38,017 nucleotides of DNA from Nitrospinota bacterium (GTDB lineage Bacteria; Nitrospinota; Nitrospinia; UBA9942): contig JACQQJ010000054.1 of the NCBI GenBank assembly GCA_016207035.1, forward strand, positions 1-38,017, read 5' to 3'. This document shows positions 9,318-18,099 of this stretch, piece after piece. The notes under the pieces are model-generated. The model had not been told where the DNA came from, made no database searches, and saw nothing but the letters and a program-made list of their open reading frames with translations. Within the stretch, counting starts at the first letter, position 1. The number at the start of each line of letters is the position of its first letter. A program made the translations under genes and the position numbers.

Positions 9318-10384
9318 GTAGACTCCTCACAGTTAGTCCCGCCATATCCGAACAGCGAGATGTCAGGGACCTCATTGTATGGCTGCGCACGGAAAATGGT
9401 AGTATAGAACACTTGTTCAAGAAGATTTCGCTCTTGTTCCGAAAGCCCATCAACGAATGCCGGAGATAACACGACGTTCTCGCAATGCATCGCGATCATC
9501 TTACTGAGCACACTCCGTAGTGCTGACTGGTCCAGCGATGCGAACTGTGAAAAGAACGGCGATAGATACCCGAGATGACGCTTGTGGTAGGTGAAGACTA
9601 CCCAGGTAGCCCTCTGCGATGGTAACACATTCAGTGTCACATCTGTTACATCGCTCCTAAGATGCAAGGTATTGAGCTGATGGCCTGCGAGGTCGAATTC
9701 GGGCGCAAATGCCGAGGCTGCTGCAACAGTTGGGACCCCAGAAAGTTGGAACAGCACCGTCTTGGTGAGGTGGAAGCGCCCAGTTTGCACTTGCTGATAA
9801 AGCGATTGAAACAGCCGCTTGATTCGTCTGGTAGAAACCTTTGTCCCGAGCAAGAATGGCTTCCAATCCTTCTCAAGCATCGGAGCCAGATGGACAGTAT
9901 CAGCATTTTCCAGGTTGAGCATGCTCCGCAGGGATTCGTAGTCCTTACGGTTGCCAAGTTCTACCAGACGCTCATAGAGTTTCTGATTGTTGAGCTTCAA
10001 CCAATACTCGCGGGCGGCTGCGCGAAGTGCCAATAGAACTACCTGCCGGAGTGAGGTTGGATCGAATGGTCTTGAGTGATCGAAATCCACCTCCCGGAAG
10101 AGACTCGAGTCATGTCTAGCACAGAAGCCAGTGAATGTCGTGGCCGTGCGATAGCCAACCAGTGACAGTTGATACCCCTGGCCAGTAGTTTGAAACATAT
10201 ATACATGTCCGTCTCTGGTTAGGTGCTCCATGATGTGAGCGCTTTGAATGGAGTGAGCTTGGATTACTTTACAGGCACAGCTCTCGTCATCTGCCAAACA
10301 TTGTTGCAACGCATTGTTACGACGCCACTTAACGACCGCAGCGAAGACTCGGTTGTAGCCTACTGTTGTACGTCGAGCCTGCAT
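9311..10384 (-). CDS. Hypothetical protein (357 aa), candidate integron cassette gene
   Basis: Long ORF between attC-like elements; N-terminal CLADDESCACKVIQAHSIQSAHIMEHLTRDGHVYMF (possible metal-binding Cys/His segment). Confidence 0.65.
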   Translation of the reverse strand: MQARRTTVGYNRVFAAVVKWRRNNALQQCLADDESCACKVIQAHSIQSAHIMEHLTRDGHVYMFQTTGQGYQLSLVGYRTATTFTGFCARHDSSLFREVDFDHSRPFDPTSLRQVVLLALRAAAREYWLKLNNQKLYERLVELGNRKDYESLRSMLNLENADTVHLAPMLEKDWKPFLLGTKVSTRRIKRLFQSLYQQVQTGRFHLTKTVLFQLSGVPTVAAASAFAPEFDLAGHQLNTLHLRSDVTDVTLNVLPSQRATWVVFTYHKRHLGYLSPFFSQFASLDQSALRSVLSKMIAMHCENVVLSPAFVDGLSEQERNLLEQVFYTTIFRAQPYNEVPDISLFGYGGTNCEESTA

Positions 10385-10418
10385 TTTTCCCTCAAGAATG
10401 TGTTTGTGCCTATGGTCC

Positions 10419-10520
10419 TATCGGGCCGCACTTGAGCTGAGTCCCGAAGGGACTTCAGTCTCAAGCAGCGTGTTCGCCCGCCGTAGGCGTAGAACACGCT
10501 GCCCTCAGCTGCGACCCGTT
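10419..10520 (-). repeat. attC-like palindromic repeat, copy 4
   Basis: TATCGGGCCGCACTTGAGCTGAGTCCCGAAGGGACTTCAGTCTCAAGCAGCGTGTTCGCCCGCCGTAGGCGTAGAACACGCTGCCCTCAGCTGCGACCCGTT. Confidence 0.7.
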
Positions 10521-10560
10521 AGTAAGAATTTATACTAATGATGCAAATAAGTCAATAAGT

Positions 10561-10713
10561 TATACACTAAAAATCATAGAAGGAGAGTTAGGTGTTGTGC
10601 GTGCAAACCAGAGATGGAGGCTCCCTGTGGTCTTAACCGCAAAAGAAGTAAAAAGTATTTTTGACCAAATAGCGGGCATACAGCGTCTCATGGCTATGCT
10701 AAAAATGCCATGA
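10561..10713 (+). pseudogene. Fragment of an integron integrase / tyrosine recombinase (IntI-like remnant)
   Basis: In-frame GVVRANQRWRLPVVLTAKEVKSIFDQIAGIQRLMAMLKMP* resembles the IntI linker plus start of catalytic domain (...RLPVVLT.EEV...G.hRLMA.LLYG...). Confidence 0.6.
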
Positions 10714-10751
10714 TGTATGCTATATTTAGGTATAGGAATTTCAATGAATGA

Positions 10752-10845
10752 ACAACCCCCTCAATCCCCCTTTGATAAGGGGGACTTAATACAAAAGAGG
10801 TAGAAATTTCCCCTTAATAAATGGGTTAGGGGGTTGTTTAAGATA
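10752..10845. repeat. MITE-like inverted repeat (AACAACCCCCT...AGGGGGTTGTTT)
   Basis: Terminal CAACCCCCT / AGGGGGTTG with internal CCCCCTTTGATAAGGGGG hairpin. Confidence 0.6.
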
Positions 10846-11014
10846 TGCAATTGCTGAAGTGCTACTGCCGAAGGCAGACTAAATTATATAAAAAATGCTG
10901 ATAACACTGCCAATGGTTGAAGCAAGGACTGCAAATGTAGTAAGAAGGTGAGCTGTATTATGATTGAATAAATTTCCATTGAAAAACCCCTTTGCTAAGT
11001 TTATAATCCACTCC

Positions 11015-11875
11015 ATGAAAAATCCTATCCTGATTGGATTAATCCAGATGTCAATGTCTTCCCATCGAGGTGAGAATGTTAAAAGAGCAGCTCAAATGAT
11101 AAAGGGTGCCTCTGAAAGGGGCGCACACATTGTTTGTCTGCCGGAGCTCTTTACAACCCTCTATTTTCCAAGGGAAGAGAAGATAGATGCATCTGGACTG
11201 GCTGAGACGATTCCAGGAAAGACAACGGATAGTTTGGCAAAGGCGGCACAAGAAAATCATGTTGTTTTAATCGGCGGCTCAATCTTTGAAAAAGAAGATG
11301 GTAAGTTTTACAACACCTCTGTTGTTTTTGATGAAAACGGCGGGATGATTGGAAAATACAGAAAAATGCACATCCCCCTTGACCCCTTCTTTTATGAAAA
11401 AGATTATTTTGAAGAGAGCAAGGACGGTTTCAAGGTTTTTCAAACTAAATACTGCAAAATTGGCGTCCTGATCTGTTACGACCAGTGGTTCCCTGAAGCT
11501 GCAAGAATCAACGCATTAATGGGTGCAGATATGATTTTCTACCCAACAGCGATAGGAGTCCCTGACGGGAATGAGGAGATTGAAGGCAATTGGCAGGAGG
11601 CATGGACTATTGTGCAGAGGGGACATGCAGTGGCAAATACTGTGGTTGTTGCATCGGTAAATAGAGTTGGGAAAGAAGGGAATATGAATTTCTTTGGAGG
11701 CTCTTTTGTTTCAGACCAGTTTGGCAAAATTTTAGCTCAAGGCGGCAACAAAGAAGAGATTATTATTGCAGAAATTGACTTGAATTTATCAAAACATATA
11801 CGGGAAGGGTGGCGTTTCTTTTATAATAGAAGGCCTGAAAGCTACAGTGAATTAATCAAAAGAGATAAAAAATGA
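11015..11875 (+). CDS. aguB: N-carbamoylputrescine amidase (nitrilase superfamily)
   Basis: LPELFTTLYFP, GKYRKMHIPLDPFFYEKDYF, GVLICYDQWFPEAAR; adjacent to agmatine deiminase; ORF open from 10964. Confidence 0.92.
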   Translation: MKNPILIGLIQMSMSSHRGENVKRAAQMIKGASERGAHIVCLPELFTTLYFPREEKIDASGLAETIPGKTTDSLAKAAQENHVVLIGGSIFEKEDGKFYNTSVVFDENGGMIGKYRKMHIPLDPFFYEKDYFEESKDGFKVFQTKYCKIGVLICYDQWFPEAARINALMGADMIFYPTAIGVPDGNEEIEGNWQEAWTIVQRGHAVANTVVVASVNRVGKEGNMNFFGGSFVSDQFGKILAQGGNKEEIIIAEIDLNLSKHIREGWRFFYNRRPESYSELIKRDKK

Positions 11876-12972
11876 ATAGACAAAAAAACTTGTCCCATTA
11901 TGTTTTTAAAAGGGATGAAACCCCTGCATCTTTGGGATTCAGGATGCCAGCTGAATGGGAAGGACATGAGGGGACATGGCTTTCGTGGCCGAAAGATCCT
12001 GTCACCTTCCCAGGAAAGGCCCGGGAAGCTGTGGAAGGGGTCTTTATCAAAGCAGTAAAAGCACTCCAGATGGGGGAGAAGGTCTTTATCTTAGCAGATA
12101 ATGAAGATAGGGAGAATTATATTAGGGACATACTGCAAACATCTGGCGTAAGTTCCAACAATATCTTCTTTCATAAAATAAAGAGTGTAGATGTCTGGAT
12201 ACGAGATTACGGGCCAACTTTTGTAAAAAATAGACAAACGAATACGGTAGCGGTTGTAAAATGGAAATTCAATGCATGGGGCGGAAAATACAAGGCATTT
12301 ATGCCTGATGATAGGGCAGGAATGGAGGTGGCAAGGCATTCTAAAGTTCAAATTTTCAAACCAGATATTGTGATGGAAGGCGGGGCAATAGAATCAAATG
12401 GAGAGGGGACTATTTTAACAACTGAACAATGTCTGTTGAACAAAAATAGGAATCCAGGATTAACAAAAACTCAAATTGAAGATTATCTGAAACACTATCT
12501 GGGGGCGCATACCATAATCTGGCTTAAAGAGGGAATTGAAGGGGATGACACTGATGGTCATGTAGATGATATTGCCAGATTCGTTGGGAAAAACAGAGTC
12601 CTTTGCGCCCTTGAAAATGACAAAAGAGACAAACATAATTATCAAGCCCTGAATCATAACTATAAACTACTGCAAAAAGCAAAAACTTCTCAAGGCGAGA
12701 AATTGGAGATAATAAAACTCCCAATGCCAGAACCCATCCTATTTCCTAAAAGACCCTTTGCAGGACCTCGCCTGCCGCTCAGTTATGCCAATTTCTATAT
12801 CGGCAACACCTGTATAATTATCCCTGTTTTTGGATGTAAAACAGATGACAAGGCATTATCCATCATGCAAGGGGTTTTTCCTGATAGGGAAATAGTCCCT
12901 GTGTATTCTCTGCCCTTTGTGTATGGTTCAGGTGCAATTCATTGCGCTACACAACAGCAGCCTAAATCGTAA
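11872..12972 (+). CDS. aguA: Agmatine deiminase
   Basis: RMPAEWEGHEGTWLSWP, DVWIRDYGPTFV, GDDTDGHVDDIARFV, C-terminal GSGAIHCATQQQP. Confidence 0.95.
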   Translation: MNRQKNLSHYVFKRDETPASLGFRMPAEWEGHEGTWLSWPKDPVTFPGKAREAVEGVFIKAVKALQMGEKVFILADNEDRENYIRDILQTSGVSSNNIFFHKIKSVDVWIRDYGPTFVKNRQTNTVAVVKWKFNAWGGKYKAFMPDDRAGMEVARHSKVQIFKPDIVMEGGAIESNGEGTILTTEQCLLNKNRNPGLTKTQIEDYLKHYLGAHTIIWLKEGIEGDDTDGHVDDIARFVGKNRVLCALENDKRDKHNYQALNHNYKLLQKAKTSQGEKLEIIKLPMPEPILFPKRPFAGPRLPLSYANFYIGNTCIIIPVFGCKTDDKALSIMQGVFPDREIVPVYSLPFVYGSGAIHCATQQQPKS

Positions 12973-13027
12973 TAAAGGCAAAAAATAACTTAAGAATATA
13001 ATCTGTTCCTCTGGCAATAGAGTACAT

Positions 13028-13342
13028 TTAATCTAAATCAATATCTCGAATATGCTTCTCTCCTGTATCTTCGCCTTTTTTCTTTAAAAGCTCGTCAAAC
13101 TGACGCTTTAAGATTTCGCCTTTATGTTTTTGTTCCTCCAGGGACTTTTTGAATTTTTCTTCTCTCTCGGTAGACTTCTCTTTGAGAAGCTCAATCCCCT
13201 CTTTAAGATCGGCAATCACCTTCTCTTGAGGAGATTCCACAAACTTTATAATTTTACCCATGTGTACATCAATGGTTAATTTCGCTTTACAGCATGGGCA
13301 CTCCAGATCAATTGTTTCTTTATCTATCATTTTTAACACCAC
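13028..13342 (-). CDS. Zinc-ribbon-like/coiled-coil hypothetical protein
   Basis: ECPCCKAKLTIDVHMGKI followed by a Lys/Glu-rich coiled coil. Confidence 0.6.
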   Translation of the reverse strand: MVLKMIDKETIDLECPCCKAKLTIDVHMGKIIKFVESPQEKVIADLKEGIELLKEKSTEREEKFKKSLEEQKHKGEILKRQFDELLKKKGEDTGEKHIRDIDLD

Positions 13343-13360
13343 CCATGTTCATTATATGTT

Positions 13361-14740
13361 TCATCCGCGTATCTCAGGAATCTCTCTGATATTCGTATCA
13401 ATCTGGTTTAGTTCTGGTAGTTCCTTTTCAGGGGCAGAGGCACCAAGTTCTTTTAACCTCTGAGCCCCTGGCATAACCCTGCTTTCCCATGAGCCTATCG
13501 CAGAGTTGTAGGATTTTACAGCCTTATTCAAACCCTCGCCGATCTCTCCGATATATTCTACAAACTTACAAATTCTGTCAAACAGCTCTGTCCCTGTTTT
13601 CCAGATGCGCTTTGAATTTTCTGCAACCTGCTGCTGTTGCCAGCTATAGGCAACTGTTCTTAAGAGTGCGATAAGGGTTGTAGGGGTCGCAAGGATAACC
13701 CTGCTTGCAATCCCATCTTCAATGAGACTTCGATCCTGCTCCAGTGCCATGCTGAAAAACGATTCACCTGGCAGAAAGAGGACTACGAAATCAGGGGTTG
13801 GATTGAATTGATTCCAGTATGCCTTTGAACTTAATTGCTGCATATGGCTTTTTACTGCCTTTGCATGCTGCATGAATAACATCTTTCTATCCTCGTCCTC
13901 ATGGGTTTCAATTGCCTCCATATACGCCTTTAAAGGAACTTTTGCATCTACGATAACTGTCCTTTCACCTGGCAGTTTGACAATCAAGTCGGGTCTTTTA
14001 CGCCCCTCTTCAGATCCAACACTCGGCTGTTCTTCAAAATCACAATACTGAGACATCCCTGCAACTTCAACAACCCTTCTTAAGGTTATCTCACCCCATC
14101 TCCCCCTGACCTGCGGAGTTTTCAGTGCTGAAACAAGGGCTGTTGTCTCTTTCTGAAGCCTTTCCTGCGTTACCTTGAGATCATGGAGATATACCTTTAA
14201 TCCTCCATATGCACCGTCTGTTTTACTTTCGAGTTCCCTGATTTGATTCTCATATCTTCCCAATACCTCCTTGAGAGGCTTTATCATCTGATCAATTGCC
14301 TCCTGTCGTTTACCCAGATCTCCTCTTGCCTCTGATAGATAGTTTTCCAGTGTCTTCCTTGCCAGATCTAAGAAAGCCGCATTGTTGCTTTTGAGTGCAT
14401 CTGAAGAAAGGGCGTTGAAGGTGTCTTTTAATTTCTGTGTCGCCTCCTCTAACACTCTTTTCTGTCCCTCCAGATTTTTCTGTGCCTCCTCCAATCTGGT
14501 CTCTGCAGTAACCTTTTCAGTCTGTTCTGATTTCAATTGTTCAGATAGTTTTTTTATTTCTCCTGTCCTTTCCTGTAACTGGCTTCTCAATTCTGTAATT
14601 GTATTCTCAGCACCACGGGATTTAATCTCAATATCAGTAATTTGAGATGTAAGAGCAGCTTTTGTATGTGACCTTGCCCAGAACCAGGCAATTCCCCCAC
14701 CGACTAACAAACCTAAGATTAAATAAGATACCTCATTCAT
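13361..14740 (-). CDS. rmuC: DNA recombination protein RmuC
   Basis: N-terminal TM plus coiled coil; RGRWGEITLRRVVEVAGM, RPDLIVKLPGERTVIVDAKVPLKAYMEA, FVVLFLPGESFFSMAL. Confidence 0.93.
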   Translation of the reverse strand: MNEVSYLILGLLVGGGIAWFWARSHTKAALTSQITDIEIKSRGAENTITELRSQLQERTGEIKKLSEQLKSEQTEKVTAETRLEEAQKNLEGQKRVLEEATQKLKDTFNALSSDALKSNNAAFLDLARKTLENYLSEARGDLGKRQEAIDQMIKPLKEVLGRYENQIRELESKTDGAYGGLKVYLHDLKVTQERLQKETTALVSALKTPQVRGRWGEITLRRVVEVAGMSQYCDFEEQPSVGSEEGRKRPDLIVKLPGERTVIVDAKVPLKAYMEAIETHEDEDRKMLFMQHAKAVKSHMQQLSSKAYWNQFNPTPDFVVLFLPGESFFSMALEQDRSLIEDGIASRVILATPTTLIALLRTVAYSWQQQQVAENSKRIWKTGTELFDRICKFVEYIGEIGEGLNKAVKSYNSAIGSWESRVMPGAQRLKELGASAPEKELPELNQIDTNIREIPEIRG

Positions 14741-14991
14741 ATATAATAGCGATTATAAAAACTTGTATATAAAAGAATATCTCCTCAAGGTATTTATAAT
14801 GGCCAATACCCTGAACAACCCTTATTTAATGATGTTAAGGTAACGGCCGCTATAAATTTATGATGCTGCAGAATTAATTAAAGCCATATTAACACCCTGA
14901 ATATGGTCTGTCAAACTGCCTCGCAATTAGCTTGCTTTTGGGTAAATAAAAAATTATAATGAAAAAGAGTTTTATAGGAAAGGAACGATTT

Positions 14992-15243
14992 ATGTTAAAA
15001 ACGATCAATGCCATATATGAAGATGGTGTCTTTAAACCTCTTGAACCGATTTCACTGGATGAGCATGAAAAGGTTAGGCTGGAAATAAATCTTGATGAGC
15101 GTCTGCGTAAGCAATTAAAAGAATTGATAGAAAATATTTACAAAAGGACGGATAAGTATTCATCTAAAGAAATAGAAGCCAATATCACAGAAGCATACAG
15201 AGAGGTTCAAGAGATATATCGTGCCAAAAATCGTTCTGATTGA
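14992..15243 (+). CDS. DUF104 / AF2212-like antitoxin
   Basis: MLKTINAIYEDGVFKPLEPISLDEHEKVRLEI; RBS aggaacg; followed by PIN toxin. Confidence 0.8.
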   Translation: MLKTINAIYEDGVFKPLEPISLDEHEKVRLEINLDERLRKQLKELIENIYKRTDKYSSKEIEANITEAYREVQEIYRAKNRSD

Positions 15244-15661
15244 TACCAATGTATGGGTATAAGCCTTTATCAATGGAAAAGGGTATCCCGCCAAAGTAAA
15301 GGAGAAATTTCTCAAGCAGGAATTTGAGGTAGTCATATCCACTCCACTTCTTAAAGAACTTTCTGATGTATTCAGACGCCCCAGAATAAAAGATCAGTAT
15401 AAAATAACCGATGAAGATATTAACCTATTTATTGAAATACTGGCAGGAACATGTCACAAGGTATATTTGACGAATGACATAAATGTATGCAGGGACCATA
15501 AGGACAACATGGTTTTAGAAACTGCTATTAAAGGTGGTGCGGGTTATCTGGTTACTCGTGATGATGATATTAAAAAAGACTCAAGACTAATAGAGGAGAT
15601 GAAAAAATACGATATTAATATCGTAAGTGTTTCAAGGTTTCTTGAGATATTGTCAGGATAA
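15221..15661 (+). pseudogene. PIN-domain toxin interrupted by in-frame TAA (codon 14, 15260-15262)
   Basis: GTG start: VPKIVLIDTNVWV*AFINGKGYPAKVKEKFLKQEFEVVISTPLLKELSDVFRRPR...NMVLETAIKGGAGYLVTRDDDIKK. Confidence 0.82.
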
Positions 15662-15937
15662 CAATATCGACCTAAATTACATTTCTTTATTTTGTTAATT
15701 TCCCTCCAAATACTATGCATTAAAAATTTTCATGAATCCTGAGCTTGTCCTGAACTTGTCGAAGGAAAGGTTTTTGAAGGTGATATCAATTCTTCAAATG
15801 CCTAAAATCCCGGAATAAGTTAGGAGTGAATTACTTCTCTCCGAAGAGCAGGGCATCAAGGTGGAATATTAAATTTTTGAGGTTTTACGGATTGTTGTTT
15901 TACTGAATTCGGCTTTGGAAGATTATGTTTTTCACTT

Positions 15938-16141
15938 TCACCCTTTCGGGATTTTAATAGTAACTATATCATCAGGTATCTTCATTCCAAGACGAAGTCC
16001 AAATTTGTTAAGAGCTTCTTTAATTTCATGTGACGATTTTCTCCCAAAATTTTTCGCTCTAAGCAATTCATTTTCGGTTCTTTGTATCAACTCACCAACT
16101 GTTTTAATTTTGAGATCCTTCAAACAACAATATGCACGCAC
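15938..16141 (-). CDS. Stand-alone RNA polymerase alpha C-terminal-domain-like protein
   Basis: [57 protein letters not shown] matches the alpha-CTD pattern. Confidence 0.65.
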   Translation of the reverse strand: MRAYCCLKDLKIKTVGELIQRTENELLRAKNFGRKSSHEIKEALNKFGLRLGMKIPDDIVTIKIPKG

Positions 16142-16156
16142 AGCAAAAGGTCCTAA

Positions 16157-16464
16157 TTAATCAATAGACATCTTAAGAGTTTCTGAGAAATGATTAAAGT
16201 CTTTATTCAAACCCCCTAATTTTGAAAAATGATTCAATATGTTTCTAATCTGTAATAAATATTCCGTTAACTCAGTTACTTGGCTTTCTTTGTCTTTAAT
16301 CAAACCCTCTAAAAAACTTTACTGTAAGACCGTCCTTTTGATTTTGCATCTAAAGACTCAATCATACCATCAATAAGTTCTATATCCTTTTCTCTAATGG
16401 GCAAAAGATCATTTATGTCTCCTCCAGTAATCTCCAAAATTAAATTAACATAATTATCATTCAT
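16157..16464 (-). pseudogene. Frame-disrupted hypothetical gene upstream of the alpha-CTD-like ORF
   Basis: MNDNYVNLILEITGGDINDLLPIREKDIELIDGMIESLDAKSKGRSYSKVF* then -1 frame LEGLIKDKESQVTELTEYLLQIRNILNHFSKLGGLNKDFNHFSETLKMSID*; junction at a TTTTTTA run. Confidence 0.5.
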
Positions 16465-16549
16465 TATAATTTTCTCCAGAGGGTCTAAAAAAGTTTTTTA
16501 TTTGACATATCACAACCAACTGACAACCATTGGTCGGTCTTATTTATAA

Positions 16550-16700
16550 TTATTCATACTCCCTCAACATCGCCTCCATCTCCCCTGTTATCTCATTTCT
16601 CAATTCACACGGGTAGAGTATTTTACAACTGGGTATCCAGTGGTATATCCATCTTTTAAGCTCAAGTGTCCCTGAACTGTTACCTTAAAAATATTGAGCC
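16550..16700 (-). pseudogene. WYL-domain regulator C-terminal relic, copy A
   Basis: LELKRWIYHWIPSCKILYPCELRNEITGEMEAMLREYE*; upstream FKVTVQGHL in a shifted frame. Confidence 0.6.
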
Positions 16701-16704
16701 ATCT

Positions 16705-17109
16705 TTATTCTTCAAAATCAATACCGATAGCTGACAAGACAGCATTTGCTAATGCATTTAAAGTTGTACGATTTAATGTTCCATATTTTTTAAGCAGACG
16801 GCTTTTATCTATTGCCCTCATCTGGAAGCATAAGGCAACAGAATCTTGAGAAAGTCCACCATCTCCCTTCTTTATAAAGCAAGTTCCTATTATAGACTTA
16901 CGAGAAAGATTGGTAGTTAGAGGTATGCAAAGATATGTAGAAGTAAATCGGTTAAGAACTGGATTCTGGAATACAATAACGGGCCTTTCTCTCCCCTGCT
17001 CTGAGCCTTTTACAGGGTCAAGATTTGCAAGAAATATATCTCCGGTTTTAGGATGAATGGTGTCAATCTTTATCATCCTCATCTTTAAGTTGTCTTGCCC
17101 ATTCGTCAA
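16705..17109 (-). CDS. MazF/PemK-family toxin (likely start near 17082)
   Basis: KTGDIFLANLDPVKGSEQGRERPVIVFQN...CIPLTTN... Confidence 0.85.
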   Translation of the reverse strand: MTNGQDNLKMRMIKIDTIHPKTGDIFLANLDPVKGSEQGRERPVIVFQNPVLNRFTSTYLCIPLTTNLSRKSIIGTCFIKKGDGGLSQDSVALCFQMRAIDKSRLLKKYGTLNRTTLNALANAVLSAIGIDFEE

Positions 17110-17569
17110 CGCCTGCTTCTGCCATCTCCTTAAATTCCAGTCTGTCTTCCTCTGTAACCGCAGGCTGTGCCATTAAACTGTTTATATCAAGACCAAGTGC
17201 ATCTGCAATCTTCTTTAAAGTGGTCAGTGTAGGGATATGGCGACCCTGTTCTATACGGACAAAATTTGGCCTTGCAATCCCTGTCTTTTTTGCAAGGTCT
17301 TCCTGCTTTAAACCTTGCCTTTCCCTTGCTTCTTTTATCCTTTGTGCAATTGCCCATGCAATAATCCTTTTAGGGTCTTCTTTGGTAAGAATGCTAATTT
17401 TTTTTTCATGCTGAAAGGACATTCCAGGATTAAATTTCCTGTCCAGTTTTTCTACTCTCCTGATAGCATTTTTACTAAAATTACTTTCAAAAATAACATT
17501 TACTGCTTTTAATGTTATTTTTTTAAACTGTGTTTGTTTTTTCATTAACTCAGAGACAGCAATGTTCAT
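17063..17569 (-). CDS. XRE-family HTH protein, putative antitoxin
   Basis: IAQRIKEARERQGLKQEDLAKKTGIARPNFVRIEQGRHIPTLTTLKKIADALGLDINSLM. Confidence 0.82.
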   Translation of the reverse strand: MNIAVSELMKKQTQFKKITLKAVNVIFESNFSKNAIRRVEKLDRKFNPGMSFQHEKKISILTKEDPKRIIAWAIAQRIKEARERQGLKQEDLAKKTGIARPNFVRIEQGRHIPTLTTLKKIADALGLDINSLMAQPAVTEEDRLEFKEMAEAGVDEWARQLKDEDDKD

Positions 17570-17937
17570 TTTGATTCTCCAATAGTATTTAAACCACCTT
17601 TTCTTCTCAGGGGAGAAATACCAGATTTCCTGTTTTTAAGTTTTATGATTGTATTTTCAGCTTCAGCAAGTTCTTTTAAAAGACGGTTATTGAGGGCAAT
17701 AAGCCCTTCATTTGCCCTTTTTAGTTCAAGGTTTTCATTAGAGACCTGTCTTTCACGCACTCTGATATTTTCATAAAACCGTCTCAGTTGTATAACATAA
17801 GCCTTTAAAGCCTCATGCTCTGCTTCCAGTGATTTCTTAGATGCAATTTGAAAAATATTTGTTATTAAACTCCCCAAAGCAACGAGTCCCAGGATGTCTT
17901 CTCCCTCTTGTTTTTTAACAACCGTTTTTGTACTCAT
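17566..17937 (-). CDS. Coiled-coil hypothetical protein, first gene of the XRE-MazF operon
   Basis: ATGA overlap with the XRE gene; heptad-rich sequence after LGLVALGSLITNIF. Confidence 0.65.
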   Translation of the reverse strand: MSTKTVVKKQEGEDILGLVALGSLITNIFQIASKKSLEAEHEALKAYVIQLRRFYENIRVRERQVSNENLELKRANEGLIALNNRLLKELAEAENTIIKLKNRKSGISPLRRKGGLNTIGESK

Positions 17938-17965
17938 ATTTCCCTCCTCTAACTCTTAACAAAAA

Positions 17966-17981
17966 GTATCATACTTGATAC
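17966..17981. promoter_or_regulatory. Palindromic putative operator GTATCA-TACT-TGATAC
   Basis: Perfect 6-bp inverted repeat about 30 bp upstream of the coiled-coil/XRE/MazF operon. Confidence 0.5.
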
Positions 17982-18099
17982 ATTATGTCAAACGGTTTAC
18001 AGATTTATTTAATTTTTTTTGTATGAAAATATCCAAAGATGGAAACTTGAAATGCACTTTAGGAGTTGAAAAAGCTACACAGTCATAATAAGTGTAGAC

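Noticed and set aside
9244-9453. ORF of 69 aa containing NGLQPTAYSV
   Set aside because: Overlaps the longer 9311-10384 ORF and its C-terminus is a translation of the attC-like repeat; likely spurious.
7611-10520. CRISPR array interpretation of the regularly recurring repeats
   Set aside because: Repeats are ~100 bp palindromes separated by whole genes, not short repeats with uniform spacers; no cas genes seen.
7085-15661. Stop-codon reassignment as explanation for the two TAA-interrupted toxins
   Set aside because: TAA terminates many intact genes in the window, so a recoded TAA is not plausible.
15735-15775. CCTGAGCTTGTCCTGAACTTGTCGAAGG and the CTGAACAAGTTCAGC-like stretch near 37087
   Set aside because: Resembles a common dispersed environmental-genome repeat; noted but not novel.
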